Assembly (NCBI GenBank): GCA_936450465.1
Contig: OW388300.1
Location: 50,023,378 to 50,087,377, forward strand
Direction: 5' to 3'
Length of the DNA stretch: 64,000 nt
From: Gibbula magus
Lineage: Eukaryota; Mollusca; Gastropoda; Trochida; Trochidae
In this document: positions 1 to 10,778 of the stretch, piece by piece
Numbering within the stretch: the stretch's first letter is position 1
Layout: each line of letters starts with the position of its first letter
Translations under genes and position numbers: made by a program
The notes under the pieces: model-generated
Database searches by the model: none
Seen by the model: only the letters and a program-made list of their open reading frames with translations
What the model was told of the DNA's origin: nothing

Positions 1-1129
1 GCAGGTGCCGTTAACGTTTCAATAAGACACCGCCTGACCACACGCTACACACCTTATAGTCGGGTCAATATATGGAAAATACCCCCTCAACCCACAGAAA
101 TTTGCTACGAAAGGTTTCTCAACTTTTTATGGTAGGGTTTAGTTTACTTTATGACATACTAAAACTCTACCGAAGTGGAACCCCCGGAAAAGTGGGGTTT
201 TTTTTCAAAATGACGTCCAAGATGGCCGTCGTTTCTTCCCTAGTTTTCGATGACAAACACCACATTAAGACAACTTTGAATATCATTGAGTTGTTTTATC
301 ATTATGAATCCATGACCTTCAGCTGTCCACTATCACCTAATGCATAACCACCTGCGTCAATATAATAGGTTTGAGAGCTTCAGTTGCGAATGTCATGCTC
401 CTGCTCCAAATCACTTGACATATTTGATTTGTTCAGAAAAGGCAGTATTTATTAAAATACCGAAATTGATTATTTACAACATATAGGTTTGTGGAGCCTA
501 AACCAGAATGATTTTTTCAATTCATTCAACATAATAAAGCCTTACAAAATTGTCATGATTGTATGTTAATGAATACACCTATTTCACTACTCGGAATATT
601 TGTACTATATACTAATAAGTTTTAAAAATGTAATATTGTTCATTTGTTTTAACAATAGTATAACTTGCGGTCACAACACTGTCATAGGCCAAAAGAGAAA
701 AAGCCTTAATGCCAGATTAATCGGTGATGATGTTAATGGTGTGGTATCTATATAGCATGAAATGAAATTCTGGGGAATCTATACACGTAGGTCATTAAAT
801 TCTGATACAGACCATTTGAAACCAATTACTCCTGTTTTGTTAGACTTCTTAGTACAAATGATGTACCTCGTCTAGCGTCGTTTCCACGAAAATACCATTG
901 TCTTACGACACCAAAGCAGGTCCCAGGGATCACACAGTAAGGTAAAATACCAACAATTCATTAATCTCATCTCACCGACTGCCACACACTGCCAATAGTA
1001 ATGTTTCATCCTTTGGAGAGTACAGTGATCTCAAATTTCTAAACTTAGTAACAAGGCAACTAACTGACTGGTCACGGATAGACTTTGTATTGGACCACTA
1101 CAAGAAATAAGTCTCAAGTCTGCAACCAG
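1..1129. other. Intergenic, no gene seen
   Basis: AT-rich sequence with no supported coding region. The short open frame at 72-347 has no recognisable domain, signal peptide or splice context. A patch near 205-225 reads 'ccaagatggccgtcg', similar in style to the repeat units downstream of the pseudogene at 1190-1990, but the match is too short to classify. Confidence 0.5.
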
Positions 1130-1172
1130 AGGTGAGGTGAGGTGAGTTGGGGTTTAACGCCGCTTTCAAGAG
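1130..1172 (-). repeat. SINE 3' tail fragment
   Basis: On the minus strand this reads GCGGCGTTAAACCCC followed by AACTCACCTCACCTCACCTC. It is the same tail as the complete SINE at 5322-5614. Only the last 43 bases are present, so this is a strongly 5'-truncated copy. It abuts the pseudogene that starts near 1190. Confidence 0.75.
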
Positions 1173-1189
1173 ACAAAAGAGACAAAGGA

Positions 1190-1990
1190 TTAAGACACAA
1201 TATGTCCAAACAAAACAAACTACCACATAATTTCCCTGTGCTTCTCAAGGACTCAAACAACAAACAAGAAGATTTGTTCCTCGTTCTTCTTGGTGTATTA
1301 TCTGAGCTGAAACAAATCAACCAAAGATTAAATGCTTGGTTGTCCATTGTAAAGGCAAGAACTGTACATTATATAATGTGAATGCAATTCACCAAGAGTT
1401 TGGAGACAATGGTGTATTAGCTCTTCCTTTTGCAATGCTTTTATAGGAAATGATAAAACTTCCAGAAAAGAAAACGTAAAACCTATACAAGTATCATATC
1501 CACAGGTAACAGAAGCTTACATTTTCCAAAGCATTATTCCCTACTTGCCTATTGACAGAGATGGGAAACAGTTGGCTCTCATAGAACGAATTGTATGTAT
1601 CATGTAAACCACACCACCTCACTTATCAGAGTGAATGTTGTTAAACAAGACTTATTCTGCCAAGAAGAGCACACGAAACTCAAGCATTTTTTTCCACCAA
1701 CATATGCATAGGATGCCCGTATTCGGCACACAGATAGGGCCATCTACCAAACAAGTCTTTCTACAAAAAGTGTATATTTGCACAGAAAAATCCTCCTAGC
1801 CCTCGGGATTTTGGATGATACCAATAGGAAGAGCATTGGTATCCACTATGGCTGAATGTTTCAGAAGTGTCCAGGTTGTGTAGATAACTGGTGAAATGTG
1901 TGTGCAAAGTACAACCCGTGTGCTCAGGAAATGCATTTGTAGGCATTCACAGTTGCAAATGGTTAGATTGTGTTTCTTGTCCCCCGAAAA
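1190..1990 (+). pseudogene. Relic of a multicopy invertebrate gene family (VTEAY / LPF..AF.G.D motifs)
   Basis: Translation in shifting plus-strand frames gives an ordered series of blocks: LPHNFPVLLKDSNNKQE near 1225-1270, a VNAIHQEFGDNGVLALPF block near 1380-1435, FCNAFIGNDKTS near 1430-1465, VTEAYIFQSIIPYLPIDRD near 1507-1563, then a block with FPPTYA near 1690-1705, and a cysteine-rich end near 1900-1985. I know these blocks, in this order, from a large family of uncharacterised multicopy proteins in molluscs, cnidarians and fish. There they read roughly FHAFTGCDT..F, PEVTEAF..L, IPPT and a terminal CKC cluster. Frameshifts, stops and a replaced Cys (GND for GCD) show that it is dead. The family's function is not known to me. 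The assignment rests on remembered motif order, not on a search. Confidence 0.6.
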
Positions 1991-2034
1991 AAAGGGGATT
2001 GATCTTGACGCAAATTTAATCAAATTATACTGAA

Positions 2035-2345
2035 ACGTTGATTAAATGGTAGTGCCATATTGGACAAAGTTAGATTTACTTGTAACATAAGGGTCCAATT
2101 TCCTTTTTAATGGTCCTAATGTGTTCCTTGTCCCCAGAAACGTTGAAATAGACATCTAGATGATCAAATTTGAGTGAATGATTATGGATTTGCGGTCATT
2201 TGCAGGTGTCGGTGGCCGTTTTTGAGGCCATATTGGAGTTTTGTGTTCTATAACAGGCATACACCATTTATTTACGATCTAAATGTGTTCATTGCCCCCA
2301 AAAAACTACGGATAAACACTAAGATTATCACATTTGAGTTGATGG
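2035..2345 (+). repeat. Two degenerate ~165-bp tandem units after the pseudogene
   Basis: The segments around 2118-2205 and 2283-2365 align with each other. Both run from 'gtgttc.ttgcccc' through 'gatcaaatttgag' or 'tatcacatttgag' to 'ttatgatcat', giving a period of about 165 bp. A 'ggtgtcggtggccg' patch lies in the first unit. They directly follow the pseudogene and may derive from its 3' untranslated region. That link is inference. Confidence 0.5.
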
Positions 2346-3900
2346 TTACAGACTTATGATCATTAAGAGTAGTTTAGATATATCAATAGATGAACGAGAT
2401 ATTAAATTCCAAATTGAAATTCAATTTCATTAATTTAATTAGTTTTCAATAGCTTTTTCATATCTGTCATTCGAAGCAATGTTGGAATTGAAGCTTTGTT
2501 ACACGGAATCCTTGACCAGTTTAGTAATGGCATATGCGGATGAAATGATATTATATCTTCACATTGTTATATTCATCTTGCAGCATTAATAATAGACGCC
2601 TTTTACAGCTCTTCTTAGAAGAGGAAATATTGGTGTGAACCAGATCTCGTCTAAATTCTTAACACCAAGGAAATCACAGAGTTGTCCAGTATTTTAAACA
2701 GGAATGCTTTAAGTCCCGCGATTTCATTGATTGTCGTTCTACCTTTCACTAATTTCAAGAATTTGAGGCTTTAATCAAAGGCTAGTACGTTTCAATGTTC
2801 CTTAGTTTATATTATAAGTAATTTAACTAAAAAATGCAGGTTTCACATAGAGATACTCGATGACTCTTTATAATATAATTTAAGGTAAATGAAATAATAT
2901 TTTTTATTAGATTTGTTATTTTGGCGTTTGAAAAGTTGTGTATCTGCTTTCTCATGAAGTATTGTACTGTAGAAGGGACATTTGGGAAATATATCAACTA
3001 CATAAATAGCCAGGCAGAATAATAAATATCTCAGCAAAGCTCAAAGGATTACCCCTCCTTTACTTTAACAAGATTATATACTTATTACAGTACTTGGGGA
3101 AGGGGAAGTTTAAGTTATAGGGTTAGTGGGTCGTTAGATAGAAAGTATGACCTCACTGGGTGTGTTTGAACTCTTTGGCTCAATCTCTCTGGGCAAGTGA
3201 TTTATAGTACTTCAGGATATGATAATGTTTCTTTAGAAGTATCCTTAGTTTTGGTCATAACTTTTCATAAGTTCTTTAAAATGGACTGTTGTTATATATG
3301 GTTGTCAAGTGTATATGTGTTTATACTGTTTATGCCTACTTCCAACTCCTTTCAGATCTGGTATTTGCCTGCCTTTAAAGTAAATGGCATGTCAAGGTGC
3401 AATGTTTCTACAAGAATATAGACCTACGTAAAGTACACTTTTCCAACGTGTCATATATGTGTCTTTGGTAAAGGTATACAAGTTCTGCAAACTAGTGTGT
3501 ATGTCATTTCTTCAAGCTTATTTTTTTGTTCAACTATGAACTTGTAAAAAGGGTAAAACTATCATCTTCAGACAAATTTCAGACAAACATATTGTAGCTC
3601 AAAATTCCTGCTCAGCTGATCAAGGGCGCTGTATTCTTTGACGATATCACTCGTCATGGCACATCTTATTTCAAAAACTCCCGTGGGACAATACAACTCG
3701 TGCAGCAACTAGGCGCACCAGACTATTACTTACTCATCCTTACGAGACACCAAAAAATGTGAGTAGACTAGAGAAGATGGTTATAGGGCTTAATGTGTAC
3801 CAGATTTTGCAGCACATACAACTAGGTATCTACAGCTGGCATTCATTGTAACGTTAATACATTACATACAATACAATGGTAAATAAATATCCTATATATG
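2346..3900. other. Intergenic, no gene seen
   Basis: AT-rich, with only short open frames that show no domains, no signal peptide and no convincing splice sites. I see no RNA gene or clear repeat here. Confidence 0.45.
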
Positions 3901-4060
3901 CAGTAGAACACGGATATAACGAACTCCAGGGGACTTCGCTATATCCGTTGCTCGCTATACACGTATTGTTTTGATCATGATTCTTTTGAAAGGACTTATA
4001 AATTGTATTCGTTATATCCTTGTTCGCTTTGTCCGTGTTAGCTATATCCGTGTTCAACTG
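3901..4060. mobile_element. pogo/Tigger-type MITE
   Basis: A 160-bp element with terminal inverted repeats. The left end is CAGTAGAACACGGATATAAC and the right end is the complement-matching CTATATCCGTGTTCAACTG. Termini beginning CAGT..AAC with GATATAACGAAC are typical of pogo/Tigger-like Tc1/mariner elements. The right flank is TA. The left flank is TG, probably a decayed TA duplication. There is no transposase frame, so it is non-autonomous. Confidence 0.7.
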
Positions 4061-5306
4061 TATGTGTACACGAATTATTATGAAAGGTATCATATGTCAC
4101 TGGTCCAAAATTTCAAAATGAAAGAAGACATAAAGAAGACAAACGGGTTAAATTGTTAGAACTTCAAATTTCATTATTTTCGAATACAAGTTTCTATATC
4201 GACTGAATGAGACCCAATTAATCACAAATATGATGTATGATTAACGTCTGACGCAGTTGATATTTTCAAGAAGGAAATAAAAATTATATTTTGTAAAGTC
4301 TGATCCCTCGTCATGTTAAAGAGCTACCAAACTGTTATTGTTTACTATGAGGTATAACATTAGGTTAGGTTGTGGAACATTAAAATCCAAAACAATCGGT
4401 TTAGGTATCGCGTTGAAACGATGCTTTACAGATATCCCATATTACACGATAATTGCACTAAAATACACAACAACCTCTCGGAGATGCAGCTGTACACGGA
4501 GTTACACTGTATGTGGCAGTCGGGGTTGTATATATACACGACTTTTCTGCCAAGTCGCAGTAGCCTACATGGGGTACATCTTCACAACGTCACAGGCGTA
4601 ATGAAAAGATTTCCATACCTTCTCCTTCTGCCCTTGACCTCAACCATCGCATTTTCAGCGCTAAGATTTTAACGTACTGCAGGCTAATCGGATAAGCCAA
4701 TCAGAAGACAGTTTGTATTGCCTCCAGGTGTCGCTGATTCGTTTCACCACCCTGCCTAGGTTGAAGACAAGGTAAAAAATGGAGAGATCTCGATACATTT
4801 TCACCTTGCCGTGGGAAAATGCATGGGGTAATGGCAACACTGAAACATTCTGCACACAGACACCTCGACGGTTTCCACGCCCAGTCACAGGTCGCCTGCC
4901 GATCTGGTTCCTGCAATGACTAGCCCAGCGAGCACTACCTCCAGGTGGCGTATTCCTTCAGCATGGAGCTATGGAAGTTCAGTCAATTGTCTATAGGACA
5001 CTATTGTTTCATCATGATAAGGACACATGTCAATATGTCTGTCTTTAGTATTATCTAGTATCTACGTGTTAACAAAGCATCCTGTCGTAGACGCTACAAC
5101 ATGCCCTGTGACGTTAACATTCATGTATATATAAGGTCTTTCGGAAATATTTTCAATGATGCTTTCTTGGAAAATTCCTGCCTGCTATTGACGACTCTTC
5201 CCTCGCAAGTTCAATCTCATTAAAATCAGACCATTGCGTTTCCTATGCTTATTTGCTAATTTCGGTTGTCACTCATCTATCACGCAAGTCATAATTCGAG
5301 CCAGTT
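4061..5306. other. Intergenic with a GC-richer patch
   Basis: The segment 4480-4980 is less AT-rich than its surroundings and has a TATATATA-like run near 4528 ('ttgtatatatacacgac'). A possible donor 'aagacaag/gtaaaa' lies near 4770. This could be a promoter or untranslated exon, but no coding sequence supports it. Open frames here are short and unrecognised on both strands. Confidence 0.3.
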
Positions 5307-5629
5307 TCCATCACTGGTTTAGCGCGTTCGGCTTCGGATCCAGAGGTCCGTGGTTCGAATCCCGCCAGGGGCACGGCAACTTTGTCTGCAGTAAAGAACT
5401 GTTCTACACGCAGTAAGGTCTGGGTGCAATGTTACACTGAACTTCAGTGCAGTACCACCCATGGTTCGCTAGCTCCAGCCGCTGCTCGCAGGTTTCACCG
5501 CAGTGCATAGCTACATGGCATTGCGGGCTTTCTCCCTGCCATACTACTATCAGCCGCGATATAAGTGAAATACTCTTGAAATCGGCGTTAAACCCCAACT
5601 CACCTCACCTCACCTCCATCACTGGTTTA
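5307..5629 (+). repeat. tRNA-derived SINE with 15-bp target-site duplication
   Basis: The body is 5322-5614, flanked by perfect copies of TCCATCACTGGTTTA at 5307-5321 and 5615-5629. A tRNA-like head carries a B-box, GGTTCGAATCC, near 5352-5362. A conserved body follows ('cagtaccacccatggt', 'ctgctcgcaggtttcacc', 'gggctttctccctgcc'). The tail is GGCGTTAAACCCC plus ACCTC repeats. The head is slightly 5'-truncated relative to the copy at 26997-27311. Short frames inside it are not genes. Confidence 0.9.
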
Positions 5630-7670
5630 TTTAACCTTCTGTCATAGCAGAGCGCACTATGAAGTCCATGTTGATCGCGCCGATATACTAGCACAGAACT
5701 GTTAAGAAAGGAAAGTTATGCAGCAAGGCTAAATTTATCTAGTAATGGAAACATGAAAATGACTTCCGAGGGATATTGAGTCCTGGTCAGGATGTCCCTC
5801 AGTAGAAATCCCCATGGACAATCAAAATTATTAAAATTGTTTCTCAAGTCTGATTAAAATCAACCTTGTCCTGTTTCGAGAAATTAAAAAACTATACCAT
5901 ACTATTGTCTATACCAGTTACTATTTCCAGTTCTCAGAGAACAAGGGAGATTTTTATCAGACTACATGCATTTCATTGACTGTGGAGCAGTTTAACAGAG
6001 CTGGATATCGGGGATATACAAATGTTAATATGAATGAATTTACGTGAATGTACATTTTGTATTAAACATATTTTAATAAGAAGAGAATAAGAACAAGTTA
6101 TCCGACGTACAATACCGTCACCTCTGTATGTTCATAAACAAGTACAAGCCTGTCCTATCACTACATAATGGCGATTTCATTAGATCTAATGTCGAGGAAA
6201 GGAAACTTGCAATACATATTTGTGTAATAAGTTATAAACTTAAGAAGTACTCTTCTAAAGGAAAGTATAATTATTTTCATTAAAAAGCGTCGGAGAGCAA
6301 ATATACAATCAACCAGCATTGCTTAACAGGGTTGCTTGGTCGCGTGATTAGTTCATTTGATTAAATTTAATTAGTAATTAAACATTAAATCTTACATGGT
6401 CCGTACACATTGCACATAAAGGCATTGCCTTGGGTTTGGAGCAATTACACATCATAAGAGACACACAAGAAGAATACAATACTTTTATTACGATGATACA
6501 GTACTAAAGCATTCAGGTAACGTTTTGAAGTGAAACTATGAGCTTTGAACTTTTAATCCAACCTTGGTCCCCGTGGTCAGTATCAGATGAGCTACAGAAG
6601 TCAACAAATAAAGTCTAGTATTTCATGGATATCAGCTGTGATGTAGAAGATAGCGCCGGTCAAACTTCAGTTTCGCTGTTATTCAAAACGACCCTCGGCT
6701 ACGCCCCCGTAAAAGCTGGAACAAAATTATATGAATCAGTCAGATAAACATGAACATTCATTGACTGTTAAAAGCCAATATTATATCATATTACTACTCG
6801 TACCCACGCTTGCTAATCATATGCTCCTCACATAGTCATAAATATCAGTTTAGTTCAAGTTTGACGAACTGCTTCTGGTTCCATCAAGGAGTCAAAAGAT
6901 CAGAGAATATGCAGTAGCATCATGGACATATAAAACGAGCCTGACGGAGCAGGGGGAACGTCCTATGATGAACTATAAAGATCCATCATTCCCAATGAAA
7001 TTTGTCAAATGGAAAAGTGTCAAAACGTGACATTCTCCTTGAATCGCTACCTAGTTTGCGTCTGAATATCTGTAATTAAGCATTTGAATGCATTAACATA
7101 AAGCAAATGTAGTGCATGTACCTAGCTTTGAAACGTTGCTTGTACTTATTTTGACATTATTTTATGGGCGTGTCTACGTGATGTTCAGAAATAGCAAGGT
7201 TTTGTTTTCTTTCTTTCTGTCAAATTGTACCATGGAAACAAGACATGAACTAGGATATTATCTTCATGTCAGACGTAATAGTATTGACTATTTCATTATA
7301 TTCAATGTCATTATTTCCATTCATTCCTATCAGTGTCCCACTCGCCGATGTCTGTTAAGTAATTATTGTTTATTGATTTATATATTGATGTTTCACATCT
7401 CGTTTTATACGCAGTTACAGTGGCCAGAGTGTCAGTACCGTTACAGGGGCTTGTCCGAGACTGATACGAGTTGCTTGCTTACGCCAAATACATCTAGTAC
7501 CTGGTGTGATATGCCTCGCTCATTGTAATGACCAACACGGTAATGACCATATCCCACGATATTTTTACCGGTTGAATAACTGCCTGACAACATTGTATAA
7601 TTTATAATAATAATCTATAAATAGACGGTTTTTTTCTAATTTGGACAACTTCTGCCTTGAATTAATTACA
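5630..7670. other. Intergenic, no gene seen
   Basis: AT-rich. The 138-codon open frame at 7112-7528 has no recognisable domain, starts without a supporting promoter or splice context, and has the base composition of the surrounding DNA. Nothing else stands out. Confidence 0.4.
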
Positions 7671-7817
7671 TGTTTGAGGCACTGCGGCGTAATTTTTAGG
7701 CACTATAATATTAAACTAGGTTTATACTATGGAAAGACAAGGATATTTTATGGATGATCAACTTCTTTATTTTACAACCTTGTTTTACCCTTTAAGCAAA
7801 ACAACGAGTCTTCTATT
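7671..7817 (-). repeat. Penelope-type pLTR arm, left (minus orientation)
   Basis: On the minus strand the segment reads AATAAAGAAGTTGATCATCC, then AAAATATCCTTGTCTTTCC, and runs on to GCCTCAAACA at the outer edge. It is the inverted counterpart of the arm at 9980-10073 and matches the insert at 21399-21647. The AAGAAGTTG-TCATCC core also follows the hammerhead cores at 11191, 18417 and 39866, which is how I tie it to Penelope-like long-terminal-repeat sequence. Confidence 0.65.
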
Positions 7818-7827
7818 TCTTATATGA

Positions 7828-9706
7828 CAGACAGACAGACAGACATTTTATTCAGTATAAAGGCCAAAGGCCCAAAATACAATTACATTACAAATTTGAA
7901 ACAAGCGCACATAAAAGATAACAGGTTTATGAATTTACAAATGCAGCTCTAGTTTTACATACACAATTAAGAAAGTTAACAACATTCATGATAATACCTT
8001 TATCTTTACTGCTAAGAATATAGATTAAATTTTGTGTATTTGATGTATTGTACAGCAATGGAGCAATAAACTTATTTCTAGCATCTTCATACAGTTTACA
8101 ATAAAAAAGAATGTGGATTTCATCTTCAACACAGTTAATATTGTCTACTTTACAGTAAATACACACTCTGTCAGCCATTGGTATATTGTTGTATCTTCCT
8201 GTTTCTATACCTAACCCATAATTACTGCACCTGAATTTTGCTAAAAGGGATTTTAAATAGGGAGATATAGATAATGATAGATAGCTTTCTACGTGTAATA
8301 ATGATTTAAAATGCTTGTAGGCAAATGAATCTGAAAGATTATGAATATCTGCAGACCATGATTGTTTTAAAATATCAGAGAGCCTAAGTTTAAATTGCTG
8401 CATAAAAACTTTGCTATCACCAACATCTTGGGAAAGCCATACAAATCCAAAACCAAATTCAAATAAGATATTCTTAATATATGTAGCCCAAGTAAGCCTA
8501 CCCGAATCATCAAGAGATTTCAACATATCATAACCCTGAAATGGAAGCCTATGTGAATCTAACTGAATTAACCTACACCAATACTTAACCGCTCTAGACA
8601 TATAATTAAACTGCAATGGAAGCCTACCACATTCCCCTAACACCATGCTGCTACTAACATTTCTACCAACTCTAAGAAGCTGTCTACAAACTTTAATCTG
8701 GAGACCTTCAATAATTTTACAATAAGATGTTCCCCAGACTTCAGAACCATAACACAAAATAGGCAGAATAATAGAGTCAAACAATTTACAAAGATCCTGG
8801 GGTGACAAAGTTCCAAAATTTCTTTGAAAAGAATAAATAGAGATAAGTGCTTTATTACCTTGGGAAAGTAGACAGTGTTGAGCCTTAGTCCATGAAAGTC
8901 TAGGGGTGAAAACTATACCGAGATACCTATAAGATGATACAACATCAATTTGTTTACCTTCGAAGAACCACTTTTCATAATGTCTCAAATATCCTGAATT
9001 GCGAAACACCATAATTTTTGTTTTATCCAAATTAACCTTCATACCAGTATGCCTACAAAATAGCTCTAGTGCATTTAACCTCTTCTGCAACTGTAGTGCA
9101 GTATCTGCAACCCCTGACACATCATCAGCAAACATCAATGCATAAAGATTATCTACACTAACACTTAAATTAACACCTTTTCCTCCAAACTTTTCTAAAA
9201 CTGAAAAAAGCCTATTGATAAAAATTATGAATATTTGGGGGCTTAAAATACAGCCTTGACGGGTACCTTGATTACATCTGAAAGTATCAGTGAGTCCATT
9301 TGGGGTCCTAACACAAGCTACCAGCTTCGAATACATGGAAACTAAGATATAGTAGAACTTACCAGTTATTCCGACATCCTTAAGACAATCAAACAATACT
9401 TTATGGTTAATTGTATCGAACGCCTTTGAAAAATCTATAAAAACACAATAAAATCTACCCTTTTTCTTATGAGCATACTTTTGAACAACAGCATTCAATG
9501 AAAATATATGATCAACAGTGCTATACCCAGCTCTAAATCCAGCCTGACACTCACTGATAATATCATTCCTCTCACACCACTTCTGCAGCCTGGATGTTAA
9601 AATACAAGTAAACAGTTTACAAAGAGAATCTATTAAAGAAATACCTCTATAATTACCAGGGTCTTGTCTCAATCCTGATTTAAATAGTGGGCATATTATA
9701 CTTGCA
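7828..9706 (-). mobile_element. 5'-truncated non-LTR retrotransposon with 10-bp target-site duplication
   Basis: The insertion is bounded by TCTTATATGA at 7818-7827 and again at 9707-9716. The 3' end, on the minus strand, is a GAATAAAATG signal followed by a (TGTC)n microsatellite tail at 7828-7846. The 5' end stops inside the reverse transcriptase domain, so the endonuclease and any first ORF are missing. It sits between two inverted Penelope-type arms and so inserted after them. Confidence 0.9.
7927..9705 (-). CDS. Non-LTR retrotransposon reverse transcriptase (partial, uninterrupted)
   Basis: An RNA-directed DNA polymerase that would copy the element's RNA at a nicked target. The uninterrupted frame runs from the truncation point (9705, reading ASIICPLFKSG just before the first listed residue) to a stop at 7927. 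Counting from the codon at 9672, motif A is FIDFSKAFDTI at residues 78-88, GTRQGCILSP lies at 136-145, and the catalytic FADD box is at 181-184. A thumb region follows, and then a C-terminal CIYC...H....C zinc-knuckle-like motif at 504-525, as in many animal LINEs. There is no true ATG at the 5' end because the element is truncated. Full-length relatives would carry an N-terminal apurinic endonuclease. The lack of stops over 590 codons suggests a recent insertion. I do not assign a clade. Confidence 0.92.
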   Translation of the reverse strand, partial: ASIICPLFKSGLRQDPGNYRGISLIDSLCKLFTCILTSRLQKWCERNDIISECQAGFRAGYSTVDHIFSLNAVVQKYAHKKKGRFYCVFIDFSKAFDTINHKVLFDCLKDVGITGKFYYILVSMYSKLVACVRTPNGLTDTFRCNQGTRQGCILSPQIFIIFINRLFSVLEKFGGKGVNLSVSVDNLYALMFADDVSGVADTALQLQKRLNALELFCRHTGMKVNLDKTKIMVFRNSGYLRHYEKWFFEGKQIDVVSSYRYLGIVFTPRLSWTKAQHCLLSQGNKALISIYSFQRNFGTLSPQDLCKLFDSIILPILCYGSEVWGTSYCKIIEGLQIKVCRQLLRVGRNVSSSMVLGECGRLPLQFNYMSRAVKYWCRLIQLDSHRLPFQGYDMLKSLDDSGRLTWATYIKNILFEFGFGFVWLSQDVGDSKVFMQQFKLRLSDILKQSWSADIHNLSDSFAYKHFKSLLHVESYLSLSISPYLKSLLAKFRCSNYGLGIETGRYNNIPMADRVCIYCKVDNINCVEDEIHILFYCKLYEDARNKFIAPLLYNTSNTQNLIYILSSKDKGIIMNVVNFLNCVCKTRAAFVNS

Positions 9707-9716
9707 TCTTATATGA

Positions 9717-9979
9717 GATGCCCTTAAAGAGTTACTCGCTTTTATATAAAAGTTTGAGATATTATGTTATTTGTATAAATCATATTTTGAAACTATTAAT
9801 GCCTCCCGTCGTAGAACACATTCACTAGCAATTGTGACAATCAAAGTGACATAAAATATGTCGTCATCTGCTAAACGACGCTCTAACTGTCGCATTAAAT
9901 CACGAGCATGATTTACTGTCTCTTAGAGCACGCTGTCGGTCCCATTGACCGCCTGTGTTTTATTTCTGTGGTTATATAC
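9717..9979. other. Short gap inside the Penelope-type composite
   Basis: About 260 bp between the LINE duplication and the right Penelope-type arm. No coding potential is seen. It is probably the interior of the element whose arms lie at 7671 and 10073. Confidence 0.35.
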
Positions 9980-10073
9980 CGATACGTCGCCATTGTACAA
10001 TAAAGAAGTTGATCATCCATGAAATATTGTTGTCTTTCTATTACACCAAATTCTGAAATGCCTCTCAAACAGT
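9980..10073 (+). repeat. Penelope-type pLTR arm, right (plus orientation)
   Basis: It begins with the 3' half of a hammerhead-like core ('tataccgatacgtcgcc'), then AATAAAGAAGTTGATCATCC, 'ttgtctttctattacacc' and the end 'atgcctctcaaacagt'. It is nearly identical to the right side of the insert in the SINE at 21399-21647. The 5' half of the hammerhead is not recognisable here. Confidence 0.65.
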
Positions 10074-10466
10074 GGGTTTATACAATGTATATGAAGTAAG
10101 AAAACCAATGAAAGATTAAACACGTCATATATATTCCCAATAAATAAGTTCTATCTAGAAAGTCTTCCTTCCTTAGTATTCCACTTGTAAATTGCCTTCG
10201 CAGAAACACATATGACGTCACAAGTGTTTGTAGTTGTAGGATCAGCGACGTCTGTTTGAGTTGTCGGAAATCTGAGTGTTATCACCCTGTTGGTTCGTTC
10301 GCTTGATTGACGTTGGCAATTGATAATCAGAATACGGCATCCCGTCATGTAATGTCATCTTTATCAAGCCCATTAACGGTTTTGCATCAAATTCTCTTTA
10401 AAACAAGTGTGTAACACGTTTAGTATTCCATGTGTCTAATAATTAAGGATTATACATGTGAATATA

Positions 10467-10778
10467 TGTTGCTGACATATTAAATTTATATGCAAATCCT
10501 TCATAGCACTTCATTAACTCATGTACTAAAATTATATCGCACGGAAGATGTTTAATAAGCTCTACGTTCAATTAATATGGATCATATGTTGCTAACGTAT
10601 TCAGTTTACTTTCAAATGTTTCATAGAAAATCATTAACCGATGTACTAAAAACGTTTTTAAACGGAGGGTTTTTAGTATGCTCGAATTGAATCAATCATG
10701 GGTGATTACATTGTGCTAACATATTGAATTGTATAACACGGAAGATGTGTATTATGCTCTTGTTTCAACCATGAAGGA
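10467..10778. repeat. Three degenerate ~120-bp tandem units in the peptide gene's 3' flank
   Basis: Related starts at about 10467 ('tgttgctgacatatta'), 10587 ('tgttgctaacgtattc') and 10711 ('ttgtgctaacatattg') give a period of 120-124 bp. Later anchors such as 'gcacggaagatgt' and 'atgtactaaaa' repeat with it. On the minus strand this array starts directly after the stop codon of the peptide gene (10779-10781), so it probably forms part of its 3' untranslated region. A possible ATTAAA polyadenylation signal lies at 10551-10556 on the minus strand. Confidence 0.6.

Noticed and set aside
7112..7528. 138-codon plus-strand frame as a gene
   Set aside because: No domain, no splice or promoter support, and composition like the flanks.
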